A DNA stretch of 6,807 bases from an uncultured Chloroflexota bacterium (GTDB taxonomy: Bacteria > Chloroflexota > Dehalococcoidia > Lucifugimonadales > CAJWER01). A program made the position numbers and the translations under genes. The stretch is taken from assembly GCA_913030785.1 (NCBI GenBank), contig CAJWER010000164.1:1-6807 (forward strand). The letters are read 5' to 3'. How positions within the stretch are numbered: position 1 is the first letter of the stretch; each line of letters opens with the position of its first letter. Below the pieces are notes generated by a model, which worked only from the letters and a program-made list of their open reading frames with translations, had not been told where the DNA came from and did no database searches. Positions 1 through 5,768 of the stretch are shown here, piece after piece.

Positions 1-879
1 CCCGCAACAGCATCCCCGTCTGGACCTGCCGTGATCGCCTCGCTGGTGGCGTCCAATTTCACAAAGGACGCCTACGTTCGAGCGGTCCGGACCGTGAAGG
101 ACTACATCGCGGCGGGAGATGTGTACCAGGTGAACATCTCGCAGCGGTTCGAGGCCAATATCACCGGCGATCCGTGGCAGCTGTACCGGCGGCTACGCCA
201 CGTAAACCCTTCGCCCTTCTCGGCGTTCCTGGGCTTCCCCGAGGTCTCGGTATTGAGCGCGTCGCCCGAGGAGTTCTTGAAGCTGGAAGACGGGCTGCTG
301 CGCACGCGCCCAATGAAGGGGACCCGCCCGCGGGGCGTTAGCGCCAGCGAGGACCGAAAGGTGGCGTCGGAGTTGCTTGCCAGCAAGAAGGATCGCGCCG
401 AAAACGTCATGATCGTGGACTTGATGCGGAGCGATCTGGGCAGGGTCTGCGTCCCCGGCAGTATCGCTGTGCCGGAGCTGTTCGCCATCGAGGAGTATCC
501 GACCGTCTACCAAATGGTATCGACCGTGACGGGGCGGACACGGGCCGGCGTTGGGCCTGTGGAGGTCTTGGAGGCGTGTTTCCCGGGGGGCTCGGTCACG
601 GGCGCGCCGAAGATCAGGGCGATGGAGATAATCGACGAGATCGAGCCAGTGCAGCGCAGCGTCTACTGTGGCGCAATCGGCTACATCGGATTCGACGGGT
701 CAATGCTGATGTCAATCCCGATTCGGAACATCCTGGTGGCCGACGACCGAGCCTACGTCCAGGTCGGAGGGGGCATCGTGGCCGATTCGGACCCTGGGGC
801 AGAGTACCGCGAGTCGCTGGACAAGGCGGCGGGCTCTCTTATGGCGCTGGGCGCGGAGATTCGCGAGCTAGACCTGTAG
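1..879 (+). CDS. pabB: Aminodeoxychorismate synthase component I (PabB-type), 5'-truncated by window edge
   Basis: C-terminal chorismate-binding domain of the TrpE/PabB family. With PabA glutamine amidotransferase it would convert chorismate to 4-amino-4-deoxychorismate in cytosolic folate synthesis. The frame is open from base 1, so the GTG at 31 is internal and the N-terminal half lies upstream. Numbering from that GTG codon, visible signatures are AAGDVYQVNISQRF (27-40), NPSPFSAFLGF (59-69), PMKGTRPRG (94-102), ENVMIVDLMRSDLGRV (124-139), FPGGSVTGAPKIRAMEIID (184-202) and GGGIVADSDPGAEYRESLDK (246-265). Lys96 in PMKGT is the residue that separates PabB (PIKGT) from anthranilate synthase (PIAGT), so PabB is favoured over TrpE. 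The family's usual His before LVS is Gln161 (YQMVS). The stop is TAG. The gene converges on the broken lipoprotein gene with 11 bp between the stops. No pabA or pabC is visible; they could lie upstream. Identity is secure, the exact paralogue slightly less so. Confidence 0.92.
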   Translation, partial: PATASPSGPAVIASLVASNFTKDAYVRAVRTVKDYIAAGDVYQVNISQRFEANITGDPWQLYRRLRHVNPSPFSAFLGFPEVSVLSASPEEFLKLEDGLLRTRPMKGTRPRGVSASEDRKVASELLASKKDRAENVMIVDLMRSDLGRVCVPGSIAVPELFAIEEYPTVYQMVSTVTGRTRAGVGPVEVLEACFPGGSVTGAPKIRAMEIIDEIEPVQRSVYCGAIGYIGFDGSMLMSIPIRNILVADDRAYVQVGGGIVADSDPGAEYRESLDKAAGSLMALGAEIRELDL

Positions 880-890
880 CCTCTCCGTGG

Positions 891-1406
891 TTAGCCGCGC
901 ACCCGCGTCACAAATGTGATACTGGCAACCCCAACCTTGCCTTTGATCTCCCAGCAGCCTCCGGTGGAAAAAAAGATTGGTCGGGTCATATCCAAAAGAA
1001 GAGTAATCGCCTGGCTGCTCCACAATCATTGGCTCGGCATCAGCGTCGAGACGGCGGCCGAATATGATAAGAGGTCTGCCCGCGGGCTTGACCCACATCA
1101 CCTTCTTATTCTGGCCCTTCACCCATGGTGGTCCACTACCCCACACCACCCAAATATTGCGATCTGCGTTGACGTACCAGGGCCCTGAGCCGAAAGGATC
1201 AGCACCGGCAGCATTGGGTGGCTGTTCGCGAACGGTTTCAGATTCGGCGCAAGTAGTGTTGAGGAGATTTTTTCTGTTGTCGTACCTGTAACAGACACCG
1301 GCGCCCCGCCGCTAGTTCCACAGGCAGCGACCGCGGCGGCAAATACAGCGAGGGTGCAGATCAGAATCAACGAGGACCTGGGGGTTTAGATCTTAGGGAA
1401 GTTCAT
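891..1406 (-). pseudogene. Disrupted lipoprotein gene (stop at codon 7 plus two single-base frameshifts)
   Basis: I recovered this by joining three reading frames on the minus strand. An ATG at 1406-1404, with AAGGG five bases upstream, gives MNFPKI-stop-TPRSS, then a hydrophobic run ending VFAAAVAAC. This is a lipoprotein signal peptide with lipobox V26-A-A-C29. The frame is lost in a 6-base homopolymer (T on +, 1268-1273). One more base there would give TTTEKNLLNTTCAESETV, leading into GSGPWYVNADRNIWVVWGSG and FGRRLDADAEPMIVEQPGDY. A second shift at a 7-base homopolymer (A on +, 968-974) hides the C-terminus, which with one base fewer reads FSTGGCWEIKGKVG then ASITFVTRVRG and TAA at 893-891. 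The GCWE....V....TFV.RV ending resembles a C-terminal motif I associate with small secreted or lipoproteins; I cannot name the family. The two shifts cancel, leaving a 516-base, 171-residue span. A TTG at 1370 could start a shorter signal peptide, but it would lack the basic n-region. True pseudogene and sequencing error both remain possible. Confidence 0.8.
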
Positions 1407-1471
1407 CTTTACCCTTGACGCCGTTCTTCCTATTTATTATTGCACTAATCTGGCTCCTTAGAATTGGCATA

Positions 1472-1501
1472 GTTATAGCATAATTCCACATCACAGTTCA
1501 A
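1472..1501 (-). promoter_or_regulatory. Probable promoter of the lipoprotein gene
   Basis: On the minus strand, TTGAAC (1501-1496) and TATAAC (1477-1472) are separated by 18 bases, four and five matches to the housekeeping -35 and -10 consensus. Initiation near 1465 would leave a leader of about 60 bases before the ATG at 1406. This supports the ATG at 1406, rather than the TTG at 1370, as the ancestral start. Confidence 0.5.
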
Positions 1502-1532
1502 CGAGATGTCTACTGCTGCTTTTTTTCTACAA

Positions 1533-1553
1533 CAGGGTTCACATTGAACCCTG
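1533..1553. repeat. Perfect 9-bp inverted repeat, candidate operator
   Basis: CAGGGTTCA (1533-1541), a CAT spacer, then TGAACCCTG (1545-1553): perfect arms around three bases. It sits about 32 bases upstream of the -35 box of the lipoprotein promoter. Neither strand has a T-run directly after the arms, so a terminator is unlikely. The 21-bp dyad size suits a dimeric regulator, but no partner is identifiable. Confidence 0.45.
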
Positions 1554-1670
1554 AACATTTGACTGCTTTTGGCTTGTTTAGACCGTGCTATGAGCGCCTG
1601 CCATTCACCGATAGGAGCACTTCGACCTGCCCGTAGGCGAACGACCTCTACCTTCGAGAAACGCAACGCC

Positions 1671-1700
1671 GTGACCCGCCAATTGCCGGGGTGGTAGAAT
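1671..1700 (+). promoter_or_regulatory. Possible promoter of the EVE-domain gene
   Basis: GTGACC (1671-1676, four of six matches to TTGACA) and TAGAAT (1695-1700, five of six matches to TATAAT) are 18 bases apart. The predicted start near 1707 leaves about 30 bases of leader before the ATG at 1738. That leader has no clear Shine-Dalgarno sequence. Confidence 0.35.
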
Positions 1701-1737
1701 GGTGTGACGTACACAACGAATATCAGAGATCGGCGGC

Positions 1738-2781
1738 ATGGCAAGAAACTACTGGATGGTGGTCCAGACTACCGAAGACTTCGAGATAAGCAGACAGATG
1801 GGCTTCACACTCCACGGCCTCAGGTTCAGCCAACGTCGGCGGGCCCAGAGGATGGAGCCGCAGGACAGCCTCCTGTACTACGTGTCGGGAACACGGAAGT
1901 GGTCGGCCATCGCGACCGTAACCTCCACATACTTCGAGGATCGCACGCCAGTCTGGCAGACAAATGGCAGCTGTGAAGAGTACCCGTACCGGGTCAAACT
2001 GGAGCCTGCCCTGGTCTTGGATGAGAAGGACTACATCGACGCGCTGTTTCTGGCCCCGAGACTCGAGTACCTGAAGCGCTGGGCGCCGGAACGCTGGCCG
2101 GAAGCCTTCGTGGACACGCTGCACCTGCTGCCTCAACGAGATTTTCGCCTGATCGAAGGCGAGATGAAACGGGTGCACCCGAAGTGGAAGAACAAGCGAC
2201 GGAGCAGGCGCCAGCCGCAGAGTGGGGGCCGTGGTCGGCGTCGCGATTTTCATGTGGACGGCGACGGTCCAACACTAATGTACGAACCGCCCTCCGAAGT
2301 GGATGCGAACACCCCGGCAGAACAGCAACCGTCAGCACCTGCTGAGGGTGACGATAAGCCGCAAGAAGGGCACGAAGAGTGCCAAGGATCGGTTGTGGAC
2401 GCACAGGTTGCGGAGCACGAACCTCGCCTTGAAGCCGAGGCAGATACCTCGGTCTCTGATCAGGTGTCGAGCCCCGAAGCGGACATCGGTGACTTCATAA
2501 CAGAGCACGAGCCGCAACTAGAGTCGAACGAGGAGAGTCGCGCTATCGATAGTGACTCCCGGCCTGATGGGAACGAAGCTGTCCAGATTTCTAAACAGGC
2601 TTCGAATGCCGACGCGGAGGTAGATGGTCCAGTCGCAGAGATTGACACCCAAACGGACATGATCACGGATGATGGTCCACCCATAGAGCAGGTGTCGGAA
2701 CCTCAGCCTGACGGCGACACCCCGACCCCGGGCTATAAGTCCACGGCCAACCCAAACGACGAAGGCGACATCTCAGAGTAG
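1738..2781 (+). CDS. EVE-domain (PUA-like) protein with basic linker and long acidic tail
   Basis: Residues 1-142 form an EVE domain, a PUA-related fold; family members bind nucleic acid, in some cases modified bases. Visible family-like stretches are YWMVVQTTEDFEISRQMGFT (5-24), LLYYVSGTRKWSAIATVTS (45-63), YFEDRTPVW (65-73), YPYRVKLEPALVLDE (82-96) and PERWPEAFVDTLHLLPQRDF (117-136). Such proteins are normally about 150 residues; this one has 347. Residues 144-169 are strongly basic (13 Lys/Arg, including KNKRRSRR and RGRRR). Residues 171-347 are low-complexity and acidic, about 47 Asp/Glu against 6 Lys/Arg, and include two EHEP(R/Q)LE units. The tail is probably disordered; no domain is recognised in it. 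The ATG is chosen because the fold begins immediately, although no good ribosome-binding site precedes it. The gene stands alone, divergent from the lipoprotein gene and convergent with the aldo/keto reductase 14 bp away. No adjacent methylase or nuclease suggests a substrate. The domain call is firm; ligand and role are unknown. Confidence 0.85.
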   Translation: MARNYWMVVQTTEDFEISRQMGFTLHGLRFSQRRRAQRMEPQDSLLYYVSGTRKWSAIATVTSTYFEDRTPVWQTNGSCEEYPYRVKLEPALVLDEKDYIDALFLAPRLEYLKRWAPERWPEAFVDTLHLLPQRDFRLIEGEMKRVHPKWKNKRRSRRQPQSGGRGRRRDFHVDGDGPTLMYEPPSEVDANTPAEQQPSAPAEGDDKPQEGHEECQGSVVDAQVAEHEPRLEAEADTSVSDQVSSPEADIGDFITEHEPQLESNEESRAIDSDSRPDGNEAVQISKQASNADAEVDGPVAEIDTQTDMITDDGPPIEQVSEPQPDGDTPTPGYKSTANPNDEGDISE

Positions 2782-2792
2782 TCCTACTCTGA
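2773..2792. terminator. Perfect 20-bp palindrome between convergent genes, possible bidirectional terminator
   Basis: TCAGAGTAG (2773-2781), TC, CTACTCTGA (2784-2792): perfect 9-bp arms. The left arm includes the TAG stop of the EVE gene, and the right arm lies just beyond the reductase stop at 2796. Its placement between convergent 3' ends suggests RNA end formation on both strands. However, the stem is only moderately GC-rich, the loop would be very tight, and no T-run follows on either side. Confidence 0.4.
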
Positions 2793-2795
2793 CGT

Positions 2796-3797
2796 CTACT
2801 CGACCGCCGACGCTTCCTCAACGGGCTCCAGGTAGAAATTCTCGTCGTGGAGTTCAAAGGCTCGATCCAGGAACTCCTGAGGGATGTCTTCCGACTCGGG
2901 CGCCGCGACAAACTCTTGTAGCTGATCCATGTTTGTGATGTTTGGCAGCACGGATACGATCTTCGGGGCTGCCAGGCAGAACTTGATGGCTATCTGACCG
3001 ATGGTCGATGACAGACCCTCCGTTAGGTAATCCAGATGCGCAAGCCTCTTGAGACCCTCGTCCAGCCACAGTTGCCTCCGGTGACTCCGATGGTCCGACG
3101 GCTCGAACACCGTGTCCTTGTTGTAGGTGCCATCCAAGAGGCCCGACGCATGGGGCACTCTTGAGATCAGGCCAGTCTTCTCCTCCTCCGCTATGGGGAA
3201 GAACTGCCTGGCGGGTTCTTGCTCCAGGATGCTGTAGATGATCTGCATCGCGCGGATATGGCGCTCGCGCATCGACGCTTCGCCCTCCTCGAACCAGCCG
3301 ATGTCCGGGCCGACGGCGACCGCGTACTCGCGGATCTTGCCTTCTTTGACCAGATCGTCCAACAGCTCGAACATGTCGTCGCGTTCCAGCGCGTCCAGTT
3401 TCGGATTGTGGATCTGGTAGAGATCGATGTAGTCGGTGCCGAGACGGCGCAGGCTCATCTCGCATGCGTGCCGAATGAACTCGGGGGAAAAATCTTGTGC
3501 TCGCTCTTTATGCCCGTCCCTAGGCGTATCTGAGTATATGTCGTACCCAAATTTCGTGCCGATTATCACGTTCTTGCGATGTTTGCCCAGCGCCTTTTCC
3601 AGAATCTCCTCGCCGTAACCGTCGCTGTAGGCATCGGCCGTGTCGAAGAAATTTACGCCCAGATCGAAGGCTTTCTGCAAAAGAGATACCGCGTCGTCCG
3701 GCTCGATCTTGCCCCACCAGTTGGTGGCAACGGTCCAGACCCCGAAACCTACTTCTGAAACATTCAGATCGGTTTCGCCTAGCTGTTGATATCGCAT
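2796..3797 (-). CDS. Aldo/keto reductase family oxidoreductase
   Basis: Cytosolic NAD(P)H-dependent carbonyl reductase of the aldo/keto reductase superfamily, a (beta/alpha)8 barrel; the substrate cannot be told from sequence. The 333 residues are full length. The catalytic tetrad is visible: Asp52 and Tyr57 in FFDTADAYSDGYGEEILEKA (50-69), Lys82 in GTKFGYD (80-86) and His130 in DLYQIHNP (125-132). The N-terminus MRYQQLGETDLNVSEVGFG (1-19) and the late segment IGQIAIKFCL (266-275) with VSVLPNITNMDQLQEF (281-296), the cofactor-phosphate-contacting region, are typical of the family. The ATG at 3797-3795 has GAGGAA (3807-3802) four bases upstream, which settles the start. The stop is TAG. It lies 61 bp downstream of the DUF1802 gene on the same strand, so co-transcription is possible but unproven. 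No promoter of its own was obvious in the gap. Confidence 0.9.
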   Translation of the reverse strand: MRYQQLGETDLNVSEVGFGVWTVATNWWGKIEPDDAVSLLQKAFDLGVNFFDTADAYSDGYGEEILEKALGKHRKNVIIGTKFGYDIYSDTPRDGHKERAQDFSPEFIRHACEMSLRRLGTDYIDLYQIHNPKLDALERDDMFELLDDLVKEGKIREYAVAVGPDIGWFEEGEASMRERHIRAMQIIYSILEQEPARQFFPIAEEEKTGLISRVPHASGLLDGTYNKDTVFEPSDHRSHRRQLWLDEGLKRLAHLDYLTEGLSSTIGQIAIKFCLAAPKIVSVLPNITNMDQLQEFVAAPESEDIPQEFLDRAFELHDENFYLEPVEEASAVE

Positions 3798-3858
3798 CTT
3801 GTTCCTCGCTGCATCAGGAGATTTTGTCCCGTCGCCTTGTGCCCGCGCAACCGAGCCC

Positions 3859-4458
3859 TCACTGTGCCGTCACAACCGCTTCTGCGAGCGTTTGCTTGAT
3901 GGCGTCGGCTCTTTCTCGAAACTCGGCGTCGCCGAGGACAGGCTCCATCTGCCCCAGCGGAACTTCCTGGCCCAGCTCGACCCAGGACTTACAACCAATG
4001 TACTCATCGAGCACTGGTATGGCCTGCGGCTGCTGAAGGGTGTAGACCCGCAGCAAGGCCACCGTCAAAGGATACTTTGGTCGCCAGTGAAGCCGCCTCT
4101 GGGCATAGTCGTCGGTCCAGATGTGGTACTTCGAGAGCATCGACAGGGCCTCCTCATCCCGCAGCTCGATTACCTCCGCAACCTCTGTCCACGCCGAGAC
4201 GGTGACAATGCCCTCGACATCATCCTCATCGAGGGTCGCAGCCAGGTCTCCCTGGTATTGCTCCTTGAGTAGATCCGGCGCCTGGTGCTCATAAGTCGGG
4301 AAGAGCAGGAACTCCGGGTGAACGATGCGGAAATCCTTGTCGTCGCGGTGGATTCCCCCTTTTCGAAGGATCATGATCTGCCTGCCGGTAGACAGCGCGT
4401 TGACCGCGACTGCCCACTCTTTCAGGGCCAGCGTTGAAACGCCTGGAAGAAATGTCAC
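3859..4458 (-). CDS. DUF1802 family protein, probable GTG start
   Basis: I recognise the DUF1802 pattern, a family of unknown function. Numbered from the GTG, key segments are LALKEWAVAVNALSTGRQIM (10-29), LRKGGIHRDDKDFRIVHPEF (31-50) running into LLFPTYEHQ (51-59), then WRPKYPLTVALLRVYTL (125-141), and IPVLDEYIGCKSWVEL (147-162). The protein has 199 residues, with no signal peptide or membrane segment, so it is probably cytosolic. An open frame reaches back to 4605, but a near-perfect promoter at 4495-4522 lies inside that extension, so the long version cannot be made from it. The ATG at 4473 would have no ribosome-binding site, whereas the GTG at 4458-4456 has AGGTGAT at 4468-4462, with AGG seven bases away. 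The stop is TGA, the only one among the intact genes here. The gene is divergent from sodN and upstream of the aldo/keto reductase. Family assignment is good; function is unknown. Confidence 0.78.
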   Translation of the reverse strand: MTFLPGVSTLALKEWAVAVNALSTGRQIMILRKGGIHRDDKDFRIVHPEFLLFPTYEHQAPDLLKEQYQGDLAATLDEDDVEGIVTVSAWTEVAEVIELRDEEALSMLSKYHIWTDDYAQRRLHWRPKYPLTVALLRVYTLQQPQAIPVLDEYIGCKSWVELGQEVPLGQMEPVLGDAEFRERADAIKQTLAEAVVTAQ

Positions 4459-4461
4459 ACC

Positions 4462-4468
4462 ATCACCT
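4462..4468 (-). promoter_or_regulatory. Ribosome-binding site that fixes the GTG start of the DUF1802 gene
   Basis: Minus-strand AGGTGAT is complementary to the 16S rRNA tail. It leaves seven bases between AGG and GTG 4458-4456. The competing ATG (4473-4471) has no such signal. Confidence 0.6.
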
Positions 4469-4494
4469 CGCATATATGCAATTGATTCGAAACC

Positions 4495-4522
4495 ATTATA
4501 CGAGAGTTCCCATGAGAGTCGA
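4495..4522 (-). promoter_or_regulatory. Promoter of the DUF1802 gene (perfect -10 box)
   Basis: Minus-strand TCGACT (4522-4517, four of six matches to TTGACA), a 16-base spacer, then TATAAT (4500-4495, perfect). Transcription would begin near 4488, giving about 30 leader bases before the GTG at 4458. The leader contains the 10-bp palindrome GCATATATGC (4470-4479), of unknown relevance. Confidence 0.6.
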
Positions 4523-4635
4523 ACCGTGCAAGCACCCGACTTCTGTCCGCACAGGGGCCTTCGGGGTTGCGGGGGCAGTACGTTTCTTGTTATCTTCAAA
4601 TCCATCAGCCCCGATTAGAAAGAAAGGATCTCTCC

Positions 4636-5112
4636 ATGAACATCCTAGCAACGCTCCGGCGACAGCTGCCCATTGATGAGGTACATGCCCACTGCGACAT
4701 CCCCTGCGGGATCTACGACCCTATCACCGCGAAGATCGCTGCACAGACCGTGCTTAAGATGGTAATGAAGATCCAGGCCCTTGAGCATCCGGACGGAGCG
4801 GATGGACGCACCGCCTACGCCAACTCCCTCAGTCGGTTCATCGCCGTCAAGGAGCAGCATGCCGATCTCGTCAAGCACGAGATAGACGTGCTCTGGCACG
4901 ACTACTTCAAGCCTGAGCATCTGGACAAGGTTCCAGATCTCCACACCAAGGTCTGGGAGACCACGAAGCTGGCCGCAGCCAACAAGCAGGGCGTCGACCT
5001 CGACGCAGCCAAAAAGCTCGTCGACTCGGTGGACTCCATCGCCTCGGCATTCTGGTCGACCAAGGGCATCGAGTATGACGATGCCGTGGCAACCGTCAGG
5101 TTCGGCTCCTAG
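4636..5112 (+). CDS. sodN: Nickel superoxide dismutase precursor
   Basis: Converts superoxide to oxygen and hydrogen peroxide at a mononuclear nickel centre; the characterised enzymes are hexamers of four-helix bundles. The nickel hook is intact at 19-28, HCDIPCGIYD: His19, Cys20 and Cys24 are the ligands of the mature protein (His1, Cys2, Cys6), followed by the conserved Tyr27 and Asp28. The first 18 residues, MNILATLRRQLPIDEVHA, are the propeptide that must be removed so that His19 becomes the N-terminus; the short leader is not a classical Sec signal. The mature chain is about 140 residues, somewhat longer than the Streptomyces enzyme. The ATG at 4636 is preceded by AAAGGA (4623-4628) with seven bases spacing; the frame is open further upstream without good signals. 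A weak promoter-like pair, TTGCGG (4567) and TATCTT (4591), could serve it. The stop is TAG. The usual neighbour, the SodX-type peptidase, is absent downstream; a kinase-like gene follows instead. Confidence 0.95.
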   Translation: MNILATLRRQLPIDEVHAHCDIPCGIYDPITAKIAAQTVLKMVMKIQALEHPDGADGRTAYANSLSRFIAVKEQHADLVKHEIDVLWHDYFKPEHLDKVPDLHTKVWETTKLAAANKQGVDLDAAKKLVDSVDSIASAFWSTKGIEYDDAVATVRFGS

Positions 5113-5168
5113 TCCAGCCCGCACTTGTTTGCACAGGGGCCCTTCAACCCCCAGCGCTTGGAGGCTGA

Positions 5169-5188
5169 GCCAGTGGACCGACACTGGC
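5169..5188 (+). repeat. Hairpin in the sodN-kinase gap
   Basis: GCCAGTG (5169-5175), a six-base loop, CACTGGC (5182-5188): perfect 7-bp arms in the 119-base gap after sodN. No T-run follows, so it is more likely an RNA 3'-end or stability hairpin than an intrinsic terminator, or it could be chance. The rest of the gap holds nothing I recognise. Confidence 0.3.
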
Positions 5189-5231
5189 GAGGTGGACGGG
5201 CAAAGCTGCCCCGAAACATCCGAGGGCTGCA

Positions 5232-5768
5232 ATGCAAAGAATAGCCATCATAGGCTCGGCCGGCACAGGCAAGTCGACCATGGCTCAGTGGCTCGGAGAA
5301 CTCACAGGACTCAGTGTGATCCACCTCAATGCGCTCTACTGGCGCTCAGGCTGGGTCGCCACCCCCGACAAGGAGTGGGAAGCCCTCGTCGAGGAAATCG
5401 CCTCGCAAAAGGAATGGATCACCGATGGCAACTACGTGCGTACCATGGAACCACGTCTGGAGCGCGCCGACACCGTAGTGTTTCTCGATTCTTCGCGGGT
5501 CGTATGCCTGTGGCGAGTGTTCAAAAGGTGGCTGCGATACCGAGGCAGGTCCAGGCCGGACATGGCGCCCGATTGCCCGGAGAATCTCTCATGGGAGTTC
5601 GTCCGGTGGATATGAAATTATCCGACACGCAGCCGGCCCCGTGTCATGGAGCATATCGACGGCCACTCAGCAGACACCGAGATTATCGTGCTCCGAAGCC
5701 AGAAGGATATCGACCGTTTTTTGGCCGGTCTGGCTGACAACGAAGATGGTTCGACAGGCTCACCATGA
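5232..5768 (+). pseudogene. P-loop kinase-like ATPase (adenylate kinase / FlaR-like), interrupted by in-frame TGA at codon 128
   Basis: Small nucleotide-binding protein of the adenylate-kinase-like, 'topology modulation' (FlaR-type) group; the substrate is unknown. Walker A is GSAGTGKST (8-16, Lys14). Group signatures follow: HLNALYWRSGW (31-41), EWITDGNY (61-68), ADTVVFLD (79-86) and RSRPDMAPDCPENLSWEFVR (106-125). The frame then reads WI, TGA (5613-5615), NYPTRSRPRVMEHI, and continues DTEIIVLRSQKDIDRFLAGL to TGA at 5766-5768. Relatives carry RWIWNYP here as I recall, so a single TGG to TGA change explains the break; repaired, the protein has 178 residues, a normal length. The product as written is 127 residues and lacks the final helix-strand-helix region. 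The start ATG has GAGGG five bases upstream. The last codons lie inside the palindromic repeat that begins at 5748. Real nonsense mutation, sequence error and readthrough remain open; reassigned TGA is unlikely, because the DUF1802 gene ends in TGA. Confidence 0.8.

Larger units (their letters stand above)
1407..1737. other. Intergenic region between divergent lipoprotein and EVE genes
   Basis: About 330 bases with no convincing gene. An open frame on the minus strand (1445-1744) has no recognisable domain, and its start overlaps the EVE gene's start. The stretch is more AT-rich on its left side (1420-1570) than the neighbouring coding regions. It holds a likely minus-strand promoter (1472-1501), a perfect 9-bp inverted repeat (1533-1553), a run of seven T (1520-1526) and a possible plus-strand promoter (1671-1700). 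I looked for a tRNA around 1680-1720 and did not find a cloverleaf. Confidence 0.6.

Noticed and set aside
576..1067. 163-codon plus-strand open frame overlapping the pabB end
   Set aside because: It runs out of frame across strongly conserved pabB sequence and then antisense to the lipoprotein gene; no domain is visible.
1680..1720. tRNA-like sequence (GGGGTGGTAGAATGGTG)
   Set aside because: A D-arm-like string only; no acceptor stem, anticodon arm or T-loop could be paired around it.
1445..1744. 99-codon open frame on the minus strand in the gene-free stretch
   Set aside because: No recognisable domain, it overlaps the EVE start and the promoters and palindrome there, and its composition is unlike the neighbouring proteins.
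2854..3465. 203-codon minus-strand open frame inside the aldo/keto reductase
   Set aside because: Arg/Pro/Gly/His-rich shadow in another frame of a gene with a complete catalytic tetrad.
3799..4272. 157-codon plus-strand open frame antisense to DUF1802
   Set aside because: Antisense shadow; its start overlaps the ribosome-binding region of the aldo/keto reductase and no domain is visible.
4645..5232. 195-codon open frame antisense to sodN
   Set aside because: Antisense shadow of a well-supported gene with an intact nickel hook; no motif of its own.
5613..5768. TGA read as tryptophan (alternative genetic code)
   Set aside because: The DUF1802 gene ends in TGA; reading through it would add about 113 codons overlapping the aldo/keto reductase gene. 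The repaired kinase-like frame also needs TGA as its final stop. A nonsense change or sequence error is simpler.
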